29,168 bases of DNA from the IMG/VR virus record IMGVR_UViG_3300006305_000063, positions 1 through 29,168 of that record; one strand, written 5' to 3'. The position numbers were made by a program, and so were the translations under genes. The notes under the pieces were generated by a model that did no database searches, had not been told where the DNA came from, and saw only the letters and a list, made by a program, of their open reading frames with translations. Each line of letters starts with the position of its first letter. The first letter of the stretch is position 1. This stretch comes from a virus. Shown one piece after another: positions 12,406 through 25,700 of this stretch.

Positions 12406-13709
12406 TAGTATGCTCTGATGATATACAAAGTGACCAAGGATGGTGTATTAGGATTTACCTGTACACTAAGTGCCCTGTTAACATTGATAGGTTCAACATT
12501 TCCAGTCGTCATATTATTTATGAGTAAAGTAGTAGGGATATTCATTTGTCCTCTAGTCATTGATATATCAATCGTAAAGTGATTATGAGCTCCTAAACTA
12601 CTACTTGTAAAAGCATCGCCATTATGACTTAATGTTGTAGGATATGGATAATCTCTTCCTGCTCCAATCGCACCATAATAGTCTTGTTCGTCTGTAGGTG
12701 GAGGAACTACACCACTACCTCTTCTGTTTAAAGGAACTTGCTCAGATACATAAAAATTTCTTGCTCCTAAGTATGTGCCAGGTGGTGGAAATGGAGCAGT
12801 AACTGCTGGTTGTCTGGGAGTTGCTGCAACACATGAGTTATCATCAACATATTCTTGAGTATATCCATATGATGAAACAACACGATCCTGACTTGGAACT
12901 AGCGGTATGAGATCAGATGCATTACCAAAATGTCGATGATTATTCATATCAACTAATGATGTTGCTTGGGGGTCATATGCAGTCCATGAAATTGTGCCAG
13001 GATTGAAACTATCTGCTAATGGTTCTGTATTAGTAAGTCCTCTATCAGCACCAGTTTTATACTCACCATCTTGAACTTCAAATGTTCCAGCTTCAAATAA
13101 ACCTAGATAACTTCCAGCTAATTCTACAGATGGGTAGACAGAGTTTTCTGGTCTGGGATGAGTATGTGCTGCAGTATGTTCAACACCTAATTTTCTATTA
13201 ATAGTTCTAATAGTATCAAAATATGATGGTTCTTCAATAGTAATGCCCTTTATTTTTCCTGATAATTCTGCCTCAACACTTGTTGTAAACTGTGCATCAA
13301 TATATGATAATACATTGGATACTGGTTGTTGACCTTCAAAACCATTTAATGAGACAAATTCTCCAAATATACTCAATTCTTGTCCTGATAACAAATTACT
13401 TTCTAAATCTATGAGAACTTGTTGATTTAGTAATGGTAAATTGAAAACATCATCATCATTATAATTTGGATATGAATTAGTTATACCAACAAATGGTTGA
13501 CCAGCTTCTACTACAGGACCATATAAATTACCTAGAACTTGTGCAAGTACAGGATAATCTCTTGCCCTCAACTGACCTCCGTTACATACTATCCAACCTC
13601 TTGGTATAGCATCTGGAGATAGTGCTGATTCACTGGTACTACCAGTCCATGGCATTATTGTGCCTATTGGACTGGCTTTTGACGCTTTTATGCGGTTGTA
13701 ACTTGGCAT
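12405..13709 (-). CDS. Tail-collar fibre protein, 434 aa
   Basis: A virion fibre protein with an N-terminal tail collar domain: SPIGTIMPWTGS, then IPRGWIVCNGGQLRARDYPV and FNLPLLNQQVLIDLE (about residues 13-103). Three HxH motifs occur: H182/H184, H258/H260 and H375/H377. The C-terminal region includes a proline-rich segment (about 300-340) and ends in TLYIIRAY. A good Shine-Dalgarno, GGAGG, lies eight bases before the ATG and is made by the last codons (MEV) of the giant upstream gene. Along with the two following genes it forms a set of three adjacent collar-domain paralogues. Confidence 0.75.
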   Translation of the reverse strand: MPSYNRIKASKASPIGTIMPWTGSTSESALSPDAIPRGWIVCNGGQLRARDYPVLAQVLGNLYGPVVEAGQPFVGITNSYPNYNDDDVFNLPLLNQQVLIDLESNLLSGQELSIFGEFVSLNGFEGQQPVSNVLSYIDAQFTTSVEAELSGKIKGITIEEPSYFDTIRTINRKLGVEHTAAHTHPRPENSVYPSVELAGSYLGLFEAGTFEVQDGEYKTGADRGLTNTEPLADSFNPGTISWTAYDPQATSLVDMNNHRHFGNASDLIPLVPSQDRVVSSYGYTQEYVDDNSCVAATPRQPAVTAPFPPPGTYLGARNFYVSEQVPLNRRGSGVVPPPTDEQDYYGAIGAGRDYPYPTTLSHNGDAFTSSSLGAHNHFTIDISMTRGQMNIPTTLLINNMTTGNVEPINVNRALSVQVNPNTPSLVTLYIIRAY

Positions 13710-13712
13710 TTA

Positions 13713-16700
13713 TTATACCTCCATTAACCACCAACCTTGTACGCTAGTTGGTATGCCTATTTGATCATTACTATCAACAGATCCAAGATATACGAGTGCA
13801 AATCCAGCATTAGGAGTTTGAACTACAAGTTCACCAGATGGATATGGAGTTAATCTATCTCCAAATAGTGTTCCTGATGAGTCACCTTGTATTGGTGTTC
13901 CACTTGTCTCAGGAGTTCTAACAACTAATGTTGTATCATACTTCAAGTTACCACCCACATCAATCATTCTTACAATATCACCTGTTTGTGGTGCAGCTGG
14001 TAGTGTAACGATCAATGTTTGTGTTGCTTGTACGTTTACCATGTAAACTATATTTGCAATCAGTATTAGATCTGCTTCTGGTGATGCTGCTGATAAGTAT
14101 CTAGTATGCCTTGCACCAGTTGATGTAGTGAAGTTTTGTAATCCAAATGCATCAATCGAACGATTCTGCTTGATAGTGTATTCACTACCACCATTTATTC
14201 CAAGATTCTGTACTGAGAATACATCAGCACCTGTTGGAGTTAATGTTGGAGTACCTGTTATTGTCAGTGTTTTCTGAGCAGTTACATTTCCTAAGTTATC
14301 TACTGAGAATGATGGTTCACATGCTAATGATGTAATAACATTCTCTGGGCAAGATGTTGGATATAAGAACAAGTCACCTCTTGCTATCACACCAGCATCC
14401 CAGTTAATTAGACCTGAGTGATCAGCATGTCCGTCATCGTTAACAAACTGGAATAATTTAGTTTGTTTAACACTATCATAAATTGTGAAGTTACCACCAG
14501 TTAATGTTAGATTGTCTGTTACATCCAATCTACCATTTCTGTATGACTTAGCACCATCACCAAGTTGCTCATTCATCTGGGTTGTATGAGTCTTACCATA
14601 CAATCTACCGTTTACATGAGTTAGTATCTCAACACCAGTGGTTGTGTTTCTAAATCTTAACCACTGTTTGTAATCTAGTTTCTGTTGTGAGATATATCCT
14701 CTCTCTATTATTACAGAGAGATAATCAGCATTTACACCAGCAACTGATCTTTGTCTAATTTGAGCATCAATTACACTAGATTGTGTTTCATGTTTGATAA
14801 TTCTTCTAACAACATCACCAACACCATGACTCATTGCGACTGTTCCTTCTTGCTCTCTTGTAGCAATAATGGTAGGAAGTCCACCAGTGTTCACAATTGT
14901 GTCAATCTTCATTATCTCAATTTGACCAGTAGTACCAGAGAATGATGCTAAAGGTCCTACAGCGATTAGATCACCAACTGCAAACGTACCAGTTCCTTCT
15001 CCAAGTTGTTGTACTGGAATCTGTAATAAAGTTGCACTGTTACCAGCAGCAGTCGCTGATGCTATTGTTGTGTTAGGACCATTTGCCTGTATTGACTGTG
15101 GATCTGCGTAGTAACCATATGCTATTATTTCATCTGCATTCAATGCTGTTGGTAAATCAGCATTTGTAAGAATACCAGCAGCACTTGACCATGCTAAGTT
15201 AAGATCAAACCTACCAGCATGAGATCCAATTATTGTTGATCCTGAGCATGAATCAACATCAAATGTAGGATTGTCATTACCATCATTGATGGTAAATCTT
15301 TCATTCCTATTTGCTTTGAATGTAGTTCCTGATGTTTGTTGAGAACCAATTATATTGGTTGTTAAGTAGATAGCACCGCCAAAGATAAAGTCAACAGCAG
15401 TATCTTGATCCATCGAGAGTGGTGATGAATCTGTTACAACATTGATAACATCGCCCTTCTTAATATCAGAAAGTGATTTGCCAGGAGATGTGACAGTTAC
15501 ATTTGTAATAACCTTCGTTCCAGCGTTTGCATCTCCAGTAAATGTTATAGAACTCAATGTTCCACAACCACCATCCATATCAAGAGATGAGTTGATTGTT
15601 ACGATTGAACCAGGTATATTTGGATTACCAATCTGTACCTCACCAGTTACAGAGTTAATTACGAATACATCCTCATCTGGATCAGCACAATTAGAAACTC
15701 TAAATTTCTGCTGTTGCTCTGCAAGAGGTGAAATAACCTTAATATATTCTGGAACTTTTGGTGAATCATTTCTATCAACAATGATGTAATCATTATTTGT
15801 TAGATTACCACCAAATTCAGATAAGTATATTGGATCTGTTGCACTGGTATCATTATCAATTGCTTGCTCTGTCCACGTAGCATCAAACTGTACATTAACT
15901 TTGTATATTGGTGTAGTGTCAGCATGGTTACTTAATACACCACCAAATGCACCGAATGGACGTCTCTTGACTTTAACATAGTATGGTGCTTCACTTATTC
16001 TTGTAAGTTCTACAATTTGTACTATTTCTGGATGACTGGTTGCGGATGATCCTGTACCAACAACTGCACTATCAACAATAATATAATCATTAGTTCCAAA
16101 GTATGGAGTACCATCATTCTTTATTGGTTGTAATTTAAGTGGTAGATAGTATTCATCTCCAGTTATCGCTGGTAGAATAATAGGTTCAACTGTTCCACCA
16201 GTATCAGTTTGACTCTGGTATGCTGTTCCACCCCATAGTCCTGCACCAGCAGTATCAATTGCGTTGTATCCTTCTTCATTTGTTTGTTTAACGAGTACAT
16301 TTAAGATGTCAACGTTCTTATTGAATAGTGACTGTGATATAATTCCATCTTCATGTGCAACTATATCTGTTCCTAACTGTGCTCTTCCACCAGTAAATGC
16401 GAATGATGCAACACCACCACACATATGTACATCACCATTGAACTTAGCAGATGCTATAACTTCTAACTGGTTGTTGATAGTAGTTGTACCACCCTGACCA
16501 GCAATGTTAATTTCAGATGCATTTAAAGCAAAGTTGATTATCGAAGGACCACCAGTGTTAGAGAAGAAGTCAACTTGTGATGCTTGTGATTTAAGTGATG
16601 TAGTTTCACCAAGTCCCTTACGGAATCCTAACCATGCATCACCATCAATTCTCAAGTTTCTAGTCTTGATCTTGGTGTATGATAAATCTTCGTTTTGATT

Positions 16701-19700
16701 TGCAAATGCACCACCAATTTCCACCTTAGAAATGCTAGTACCAGCACTGTCAGGTGTTGCACCTAACCATATGTTACTATGTGCAGATCCACGAGCAATA
16801 TGTACAAATTGATCTGCTGTAGTATCATTGAATAAGTATGCAGTTGTTACTTCACTACCAAAGTTAACTGTACCAACAAATGTAGCATCATCTATTAAGT
16901 TAAATGTTCCTGTTGTCTGCGATGTTCTAATCTCAGCAATGACTCCATCATCACCATTAACTTCAATGTCATGCTCAAACTTAGCATCATCTGTAAATCT
17001 AGATAAACCATTAACAACTAACGCTCTATCTAAGTTAGCATTACCTATATTAATACCAACACGACCACTATTTGTAGTTGCTATTCTGAATACTGAAATA
17101 TCGTTAGGAGCAGAACTATCACCACCAACTAAGAATGCGTTGTCAACAGCAGTCTTATCACGATCAGCAAACTGTGTATGCTGTAAGAAGTCAGCAGTTG
17201 TTCTACCACTGATGAATGCTGTACCAACAACATCTAAGTTAGCACGTGGATCTGTTGTAAGGTTATCAACAAATGCATTTTGATATGCACTATGTGGTGC
17301 TCTTGCAACTGTGTTAATACCTAACTTGTAATCACCAATAGTCTCTGTCTCTGTTCTTAGTGCCTCACCACCTAGTACACCAACTTCTTTGAAGTTAGAG
17401 TTGGAGAACTCAATGGTAGGAGCAACAGCACCTTGTGCAGTTCCAGCAATAATTGATTCCCATGCTTCTGTTGCTTGTGGAATCTGATCAATAACTTGGA
17501 AATGAACGTAGTTATTTGTTGGTGAGAATGGATCGCCAGGTTTAGCAGCATATACTTGCCATGTTAGATTTAATCTAGGATCATAATAGAAGTTGTTAAT
17601 TCTAATCTGTGATGAAGATGTAATTCCAACTTCTGTATTTGAAAGAGCAACGCCACTGTTAAAGTCTCTAAACTCTAGTTTAACGACGTTAGATCCATCA
17701 AACACGATGTTATCAATACTGTTATTGGCAATTTGTGAGAAGTAGTTAGCAAGAATCCATGCAACTGATCCACTCTTACCAATTTCCTCACCCTTAAACA
17801 ATACATCGCCTGTTCTAGGAATTACACCACCATAAGTGACAAACTGTGCAGAATTAATTCTAGATCCGCCGTCTACAATTAGTGGAGATTGGTTTGGTGT
17901 AATATTAGAAGCAACACCTTGTATGGTATGTGTCTGGAACATATATCCCTGACCATTACCTCTAGAATTAAACTGGAATACAGCAGCTTTGACTGTGTTC
18001 TTACTAATTCTAACATCACCTTCAGTAGGAGGTGAGAATGATGTTCTATCTAATCCCTCATCTTGTTCTAACTGTGTAACTGGATCAACAGATGTGACAT
18101 TTGAACGAATAATTAAAGCATCACGTGCCTGTGTAAGATCAGAATCTTGAACAGCAATAGTAACAGGTGATTCAAATGTATTGACTAACTCACCATCACC
18201 ACCAACAACTGTGATGTTTTGGTTGAATGTAACAGGAGTATCGAATGTAGTAACTAATCCTCCTAGTGTATCATCCTCATCTCCATCATCTTCGAGTGTT
18301 GCTCTATCAATGAATGTCTCTTCACCAGTGATAGCATTGATTCTTCTGTTACCAATATACAAGTCACCTTGTGAGTTGATACCAGTGTAGAATACAATAC
18401 CACCATCTTGTTTCTTGGACTGTGCGTAGAAGTCCTCATCAGGTGTGAGTACAACTTCTTGTCTTGCTGGTAGACCAGTTGAGTAGTTACCTGGACCGAA
18501 ACCGAGGTATTCAAATGTGTGGTTTCCTGCTCTTGCGATAGATGGTCGTCTAAGTTCGACATAATATCTCGTATCAGTTATTGATACATCACCGCTACCA
18601 CCAATTGGTATCTTTCTTTGTTCAGATCCAGATGCAGCATTACCACTTTGTGCTTGTATTGTATATGTTCTATCAATAAACGCTGGTTGCTCTGTCAAGT
18701 CAGTAACCATTTCTCTAGTTGTTGATCCTTTGAAATCGTTGACTGTAACAGAACCATGTACATAGTTATCAGCAGCAGAGTATGCTTGTGGTGGATCAAT
18801 TAATCCAGCATAGTAATCTTTCTCTTTCTGTGTTGTACCAGAGTTGTTGAACCAAAGAGGATCATTTCTATAGTTCAGAGGATATAGTTTACCGACTGGT
18901 TGAGAGAACTTAAATTTCTTGAAGTTATTAGTGATACCAGCACCAGTTGGGAATGGTGAAATATTACCACGTAATGCAGTTAGATAGTAAATACCATCTT
19001 GCTGACCTGATATACGTTGCTGTAATGTCTCGTATCCAAAGATATAGAATGTGTCTTCGATAACTCCTGCATCTTCAACACTATCAACATAGTATTCTAC
19101 ACCAGCGTCATCTTGAATTGTATCGCCAGGTGTGATTGTGTAAACATTCGCACCGTTTTGCTTGTAGAAAAACTGGGGATTATTTTTTGCAATTTGTGTT
19201 TTTAGAGGTAGAGATTTGCCCATATCCTGATCCTCTAGCATGTCAGCGAAGACTGTGCCTTGAGTGAATCTTGTATTAGCATATTCACTATACTCTAGAT
19301 CACCACCACGAATATTCTTAATGATGAGATAATGTTCACCATTTATTGTGTAATATGCATGAATATTTGCAAGACCTGATGAGTTACCAGCAAATGAAAC
19401 TGCGTTAGTAGATGATGCAACATTATCTACCTTGCTAGTAATAAAGATTCCACCTTGTGGTGATGTAATCTTGACTGTAGTAAATGTCTCGTTTCTTAAG
19501 CCAGGAAAGTTCTTAGTATCTACACCGTGATCAAACACTGTAAGTTCTAAGTATTCAATACTCTCATCTAATATGTCCTTAATTTTACGTCCAGATTGAA
19601 TTGTTGCTTGAATACCAGATGAGAATCTAGCAAATGAACGGTATTCAATACCAGCACCTGTTGTATCTCTTTTAAATGGATCATATGTTCCAGTTGTATC

Positions 19701-22700
19701 ACCAATAAATTCACTAGCATCAACTGGGTTCTGGAATCTAGCACCGTAGACTGTGCCAACGACTGGTTTCAATAGAACTTTCTGTGGTACTAACTTACGT
19801 GTATCATCAGTCCTAGTTTTGATTACAAATCCATTGATTGGATCTCTTGCATTTTGTAGGTAACTAGGAATAACCATACGAATTTTGTATGTTCTTTCAT
19901 CCTTATCACGATTATCTTCTAAACGCTGATACCACATATCAGTGGATCTTTGTCTGTCTGCATAATCTGACTCGCCAATTCTCCAGAAAATATTATTTTT
20001 ATAGACACTTGGTGCATTACTATTAATATCTCCTTCATTCTTACATTGAATGTACCACTTACCATTTGCTGCAGTAGCGTTTGTAAAACCAGGATCAAAC
20101 TTCATTGGTGAACGACGTTTGTTAGCATAAACAAAGAACTTAGTTCCACTCTGTCCAGATGCAAACGTGATTGGATTTACATTGTTGATAGCATCAGCAT
20201 GTGTTTTGTGTATTGTAAGTACCTTACTGTTTTGATAACGAGTGAAGAACTCAACATTAGGATTGATTCTACCAATCGCAGCATTTTGTGGGTCAATGAC
20301 TGCAACCTGTGGATCATTTGCATATGTTGTAGCAACTAGAGGTAGTAAACCACCTTCTACAGGTCTGATGAATGCTTTCTGTGGAGTTGTTCCTGCGTTT
20401 GGTATGTCAAATATATGTGAAACGTTGGTCATGATACCAGCATTCACTGTATTTGTTAACTCTGCAGTATAATTGTGTAGATCGTACTTGTCATCAAGTA
20501 CAAACTGGTATAGATCAATTTCAACATCTTTGTCTATACTATCTGTTTCAGATGCATAGATGTAGATACCAGCAGCAGCATTTTCTTTGGATGTTGCAAG
20601 CATTAATCTAGTTTGATCACTACCATTGAATATTGTAGTTGCACCATAGTTTTCTGGTTGTGTAACTCTACCTGGTGCGATTACATAATATGTTCTGTTA
20701 GTCTCAAATCCATTTGGTAGTCTGACAAGACGCTTGTCTACATCAACATACTTACCAGTTACTTGATCAAAACGGGGTCTTGGAACTAATCTTACGGGAG
20801 TTCCAGTCTCAAAGTCATGTGGGTTGGAAGGACCTGTACCAGCAACGTCAATTGTGAATAGTGTTGCTCTAGATGATAACAGTGCTGTATTGACTGTCTG
20901 TTCTTGTCTGGTGACTGTACCAAGACCACTGTTGATAATAGTTGTGATGTTACCAACTAATGTTTCAATAGCATTTGCTGTTCCTGCACACTCTCTATTT
21001 GTTGGTGATACTGTACTGTCAGCAATGACTTGAGGACCTTCTGACTCAGGACCCACAGTCACAGTATTTGGTAATGTGTCTGCCCAGATACCTTTCTCAT
21101 ACTTGAAGTATAGATCAACAGTTGTGCTATTCTGTAATGCATTTACAGTCACACCCTCATTTAATCTAGAACCATTGACACCAAGTTCAACCTGTGTGTT
21201 ACTTACAATTTTCTTGACGTAAGTTCCTTCTGGTATTGTTGTATAAACTGGAGTTGGACTGTTACCTAGTAAACCTGGTGCATTGTCTCCATCACGATAT
21301 GATCCAGCAGTGTATTCAACAACACTCATACCTATGATAATACCACGAGTATCATTGACATCTATGATTGCAGAACCAGAGTTAGTTGTACAATTATATG
21401 CTAGAACATCGAAGTTTCTCATGGCAGCAGTTGCCATTTGTCCAACATAGTTCCATGCATCTAATGTTTCTGTCTTTTCTCCATCAATATACTCTAGGTT
21501 GTTACCAACATAGTATGCTTCACCAGCCTGTATACTGTTTAAGTTACCACCAAGTCTAAGGTCATTAACAATAGCATCAACAATATATGTAACGTCACGG
21601 AAACACTTGGATGCTTCATTATTGACTGTAAAGTCACCAGTGTTTAGTGGAGGTAAACCAGCGAGAGTTCCACCACCAATAGCGTCATTCAATATATCAA
21701 ATAATGTCTCGATAGATGAACGAACGTTAGCACAATCCCACTCACCAGTGCTTAGTGGAGGTAGATTATCTAAGTTACCATCATTAATAGAGTTGCTAAG
21801 AATATCAATCAAAGCATTGACTGTTGCACAAACATCAGAGCAGTTACCTTCTTGATATGCAGTTGGTTGATACTTACCAGCAGATCTTGGATATGCATGT
21901 GATGTCTTGTTCTGATCCTTGGTACATGTAAAGATGAGTGACTCTTCCTTAAGTCTAATTGATGTTCCAGTTGGTAAAGTATGGTTACCGATAGTCAATG
22001 CTAGAGAACCAGTTACTTGATCATAAACAGCGTTAGTAACATTAAATTCAACTAGAGGAGACGCACCAACATTAATACTGATACTATAATCTGTAACAGC
22101 AGTTGGGTTTACATTCTGTCCACTGATTGGATCACTTGTTCTAGGATATGTCTTACTAGAACTGTTCTGATCCATAGAACATGTAAATGTTAATGAATTA
22201 GCATCTATAGAAATCTGATCACTGGTAGTTACGCCATGCTTAGATCCAAAGTATAATACCATTATACCTGTAGTTGCATCATATGTTGCATTAGCTGGTG
22301 TTAGTTGACCACCATTTAATACATTGACTGCATTGGCGTTAGCACTTACGAATGTGTGGTCATAGTTACCACCAGATACAACTGCTCCTGACTGTGCAGC
22401 AACAAATGTATGGGCGTATTGTTCACCCGCTGGTGAAGGACCTACATTAACTGTAAGAGAAGTTGCAGTTGTAGATATAATGTTTAGTGCAGTATTCCAA
22501 CCAGGATCTGCACCATCAGCAGTTGTTCTTTGTATGCCATCAAGATTACCAACACCAGCATCAGTTCCGATTGCTTGTATGATAATATCCATTAAACTAT
22601 CAACAGCAGCAACAGCTGAACCACACTTAGGTAGTAGTTCTTCAGCATCCCAGTCATCAACAATTGTATTGTCAATGATCTGTGTTAGATTATTACCAGA

Positions 22701-25700
22701 AGAAACAGTTACTGCTTCATTCTTGATAACCTGTATCGCAATGTTTTTAACTTCTTGGAATACTTTTGCAACCTCATCTCTTTCTACATCTTGAATGATT
22801 TGTGGATATGTTTTACCATTGAAGTCGTTAGTGATATAACCTTTAGCAACAGAGTATGTCTTGTAGTTACCACCAAACTTGACATCCCACATTACCTCAC
22901 GTAGAACATCATATACATCATCCAAACAATCTTGTGCTGTATTTCCTGTAGATGGTGTGTATGATGGATATGCTGCCTTCATTCTCTCATATGCTTCTTT
23001 AGCAATGAAGAGTTGGTTAGCGATAACCTGATCATGTGCATCACACTCAATGTCTCCAACAATAGGAGGATCACCAATAGTGTCAAGTGTAATGTTTAGA
23101 TCACGATCATAGTATTGGTTGTTCAATGCACGTTCCATCAAATCTTCTGCACGTTTAAATGCTGTGATAGATGGTGCTACCTCATTGTCTACGCCATTAG
23201 CAATGAGTTGGTTACCTTTGAAGTATTCTTTTGTAGATGCAATAGTAAATTCATTACCACCAAACCAAAGGTCTTGTGCTACAGCATCAACAACAATACC
23301 TATATCTCTACGACATTTAGCTTCGCCAGGTATTAATGTTCCCTCGTTAACTGGTTGATTCCAGATACCACCTGTGATATTACCAGCAGCAATTGCATCA
23401 GTAACAATAGTTCCTAGTGTGTCAATAGCAGACTGTACATCAGAACATGCACTTGAACTTGTCCTGCTTGTAATTGCTGAGTTTTGTTTTCTGACTGCAT
23501 TGGTTGTTGCTGATACAAATGTATGAGCATAGTTACCACCAGCAATGACTGCTCCAGCTGTTGCTGATACAAATGTATGTGGATCAGTGTTTGTAGATGG
23601 AACAGTTGTTAATACTTGAAGTGTAATTGTAGTTCCTGTTACTGACTCAATGTTTATTGCAGTATCATAGAATGGATCATTACCATTTGCTCTAGGATAT
23701 GACTTCTCTGCAGCAGAACCAGTGGCACCACCAAATCCACAACTGAATGTCAATGACTCAGGTGCTAACTTGATAGATGTACCAGCAGTCAAATCATGAT
23801 TACCGATCTCAAGAACCATCAATCCTGTATTAGGATCATATGTTGTTCCTGTAGTTGGTGTGTATGTTACGATAGGTGATGTGCCTACGTTAACTTCAAA
23901 TGTGTCATTAGTTTTATTAGCAACAGTCAACCATGTATTAAATGTTGGGTCGGTTGGTCTTGGATATGTTTTCTGTGATGTGTTACCATCCATTGTACAT
24001 GTCATTACCAATGAGTTTTCTAAGATCTTAACTTTATCTCCGTTTGCAAGACCATGACCACCAATAGTTACTACAAGAACACCAGTAGTCGCATCATAAG
24101 TCACGTTAGTAGGAGTTCCCACATCAGTTGTTGATCCAGCATAAGTAGATCCACCTTCTGTGACTGTTAAATCTTTATAGTACAACTGGTTAGTAATTGC
24201 CTTCTTCATCTCGTTAAGGGCAGTGTTGTATGCAGTTATACTTTCTGCCTCTTCACCTTGTAAACCATTTGGTAATGGTGTGGTAGCGTTAGTGAAGTAT
24301 TGCTCTGTGTATTCTCTGGTATGCTTGTTACCTTCGTGATACATGTCAACTGAGATAGCATCAATAAAGTATCCCAAGTCACGAGCACATTTGATTTCAC
24401 CAGGTCCTCTACCAGTACCATAGTTAACTTCTATTGGCATGGTGCTAAGGTTGCCATTAGCAAGAATAGTCGTAATGATACTTGTTAATGAATCAACAGC
24501 AGACTGTACATCAGAACATAAGAACTGTTGAGCATTAGTTAATTCATTCTCAGTGTTACCACCAAAGTTGACTGCATTGGCACTTGCACTTACAAATGTA
24601 TGTGTGTAGTCACCACCAGATGCTACTGCGTTAGCGTCAGCACCAGCCCATACGTGAGTATATGTTCCACCAGTCTTGACTGAGTTTGCAAGAGCACTTA
24701 CGAATGAGTGAGTTGTAGTGTTAGAAGATACACCAATGAATATCTTAATAGTTCCAGACTGCTTAAGTAAACCATTAGCAGTAGCACTTACAAATGTATG
24801 TGCATATTGATCGTTAGGACCAGAAATACCTACGTTAACCTCAAATGTATCATTTGTTTTGTTAGCAACAGTTAACCACTCATCATATGATGGGTCTGTT
24901 ATACGTGGGTAACTATGATTTGATGTGTAATTATCTTTTGAACAAGCAAATGTTAGAGATCCTAATTCAAACTTAACCTTGTTACCATTTGAAAGACCAT
25001 GACCAGCACTGGTAATTACCATAACACCAGTAGAAGAGTTATATGTTGCACCAGTTACTGTAGCAGTTGTACTAGGAACTTCTTCAACGTAGATAGAATT
25101 ATCATAGAATGGGTCTTTCTTATATGATAAACCATTTGTAGTAGCACTTACAAATGTATGAGTAGTAATATTTGTAGATGGAATATTATCTAATACTTGT
25201 ACTTGGAATGTATTTGTCTGTACATTGAATATCTTTAACCACTTATCACTTACTGGGTCAGTTGATCTTGGATATGTATGATTAGTAGCATTACTATCTT
25301 CTAAACAAGTAAATGTCAATGAATCATCTGCAAACTTAACCTGTTCATTGTTTTTCAATCCATGGTTTGCAATAGTAATTTCCATTACACCAGTCTGTGG
25401 ATCGTAGTCAGCACCTGTTACAGTTGCAGTCTCTATAGTAGATCTAGGATAACTGTGATTAGTTGCGTTACTATCTTGGTCACAAGTAAATGTTACAGCA
25501 CTATCTGCTAACTTAATGCTATCTCTTGGGAATGTAACACTATTAGCAGCAGCAGAAACAAATGCATGTGGAGTTTGGTTTGTAGATGGAGTTGATGCCA
25601 ACACCTGTACATCAAATGTATTCTGAGTTACATTTGAAATGGGGATCCACATTCCACTAACTGGGTCAGTAGAGCGAGGATATGAATGGTTAGTAGCATT

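Noticed and set aside
15442-17283. Plus-strand frames of 64-151 residues opposite the giant gene
   Set aside because: They are antisense shadows with serine, proline and valine-rich low-complexity composition, no ribosome sites, and lie opposite a continuous credible gene.
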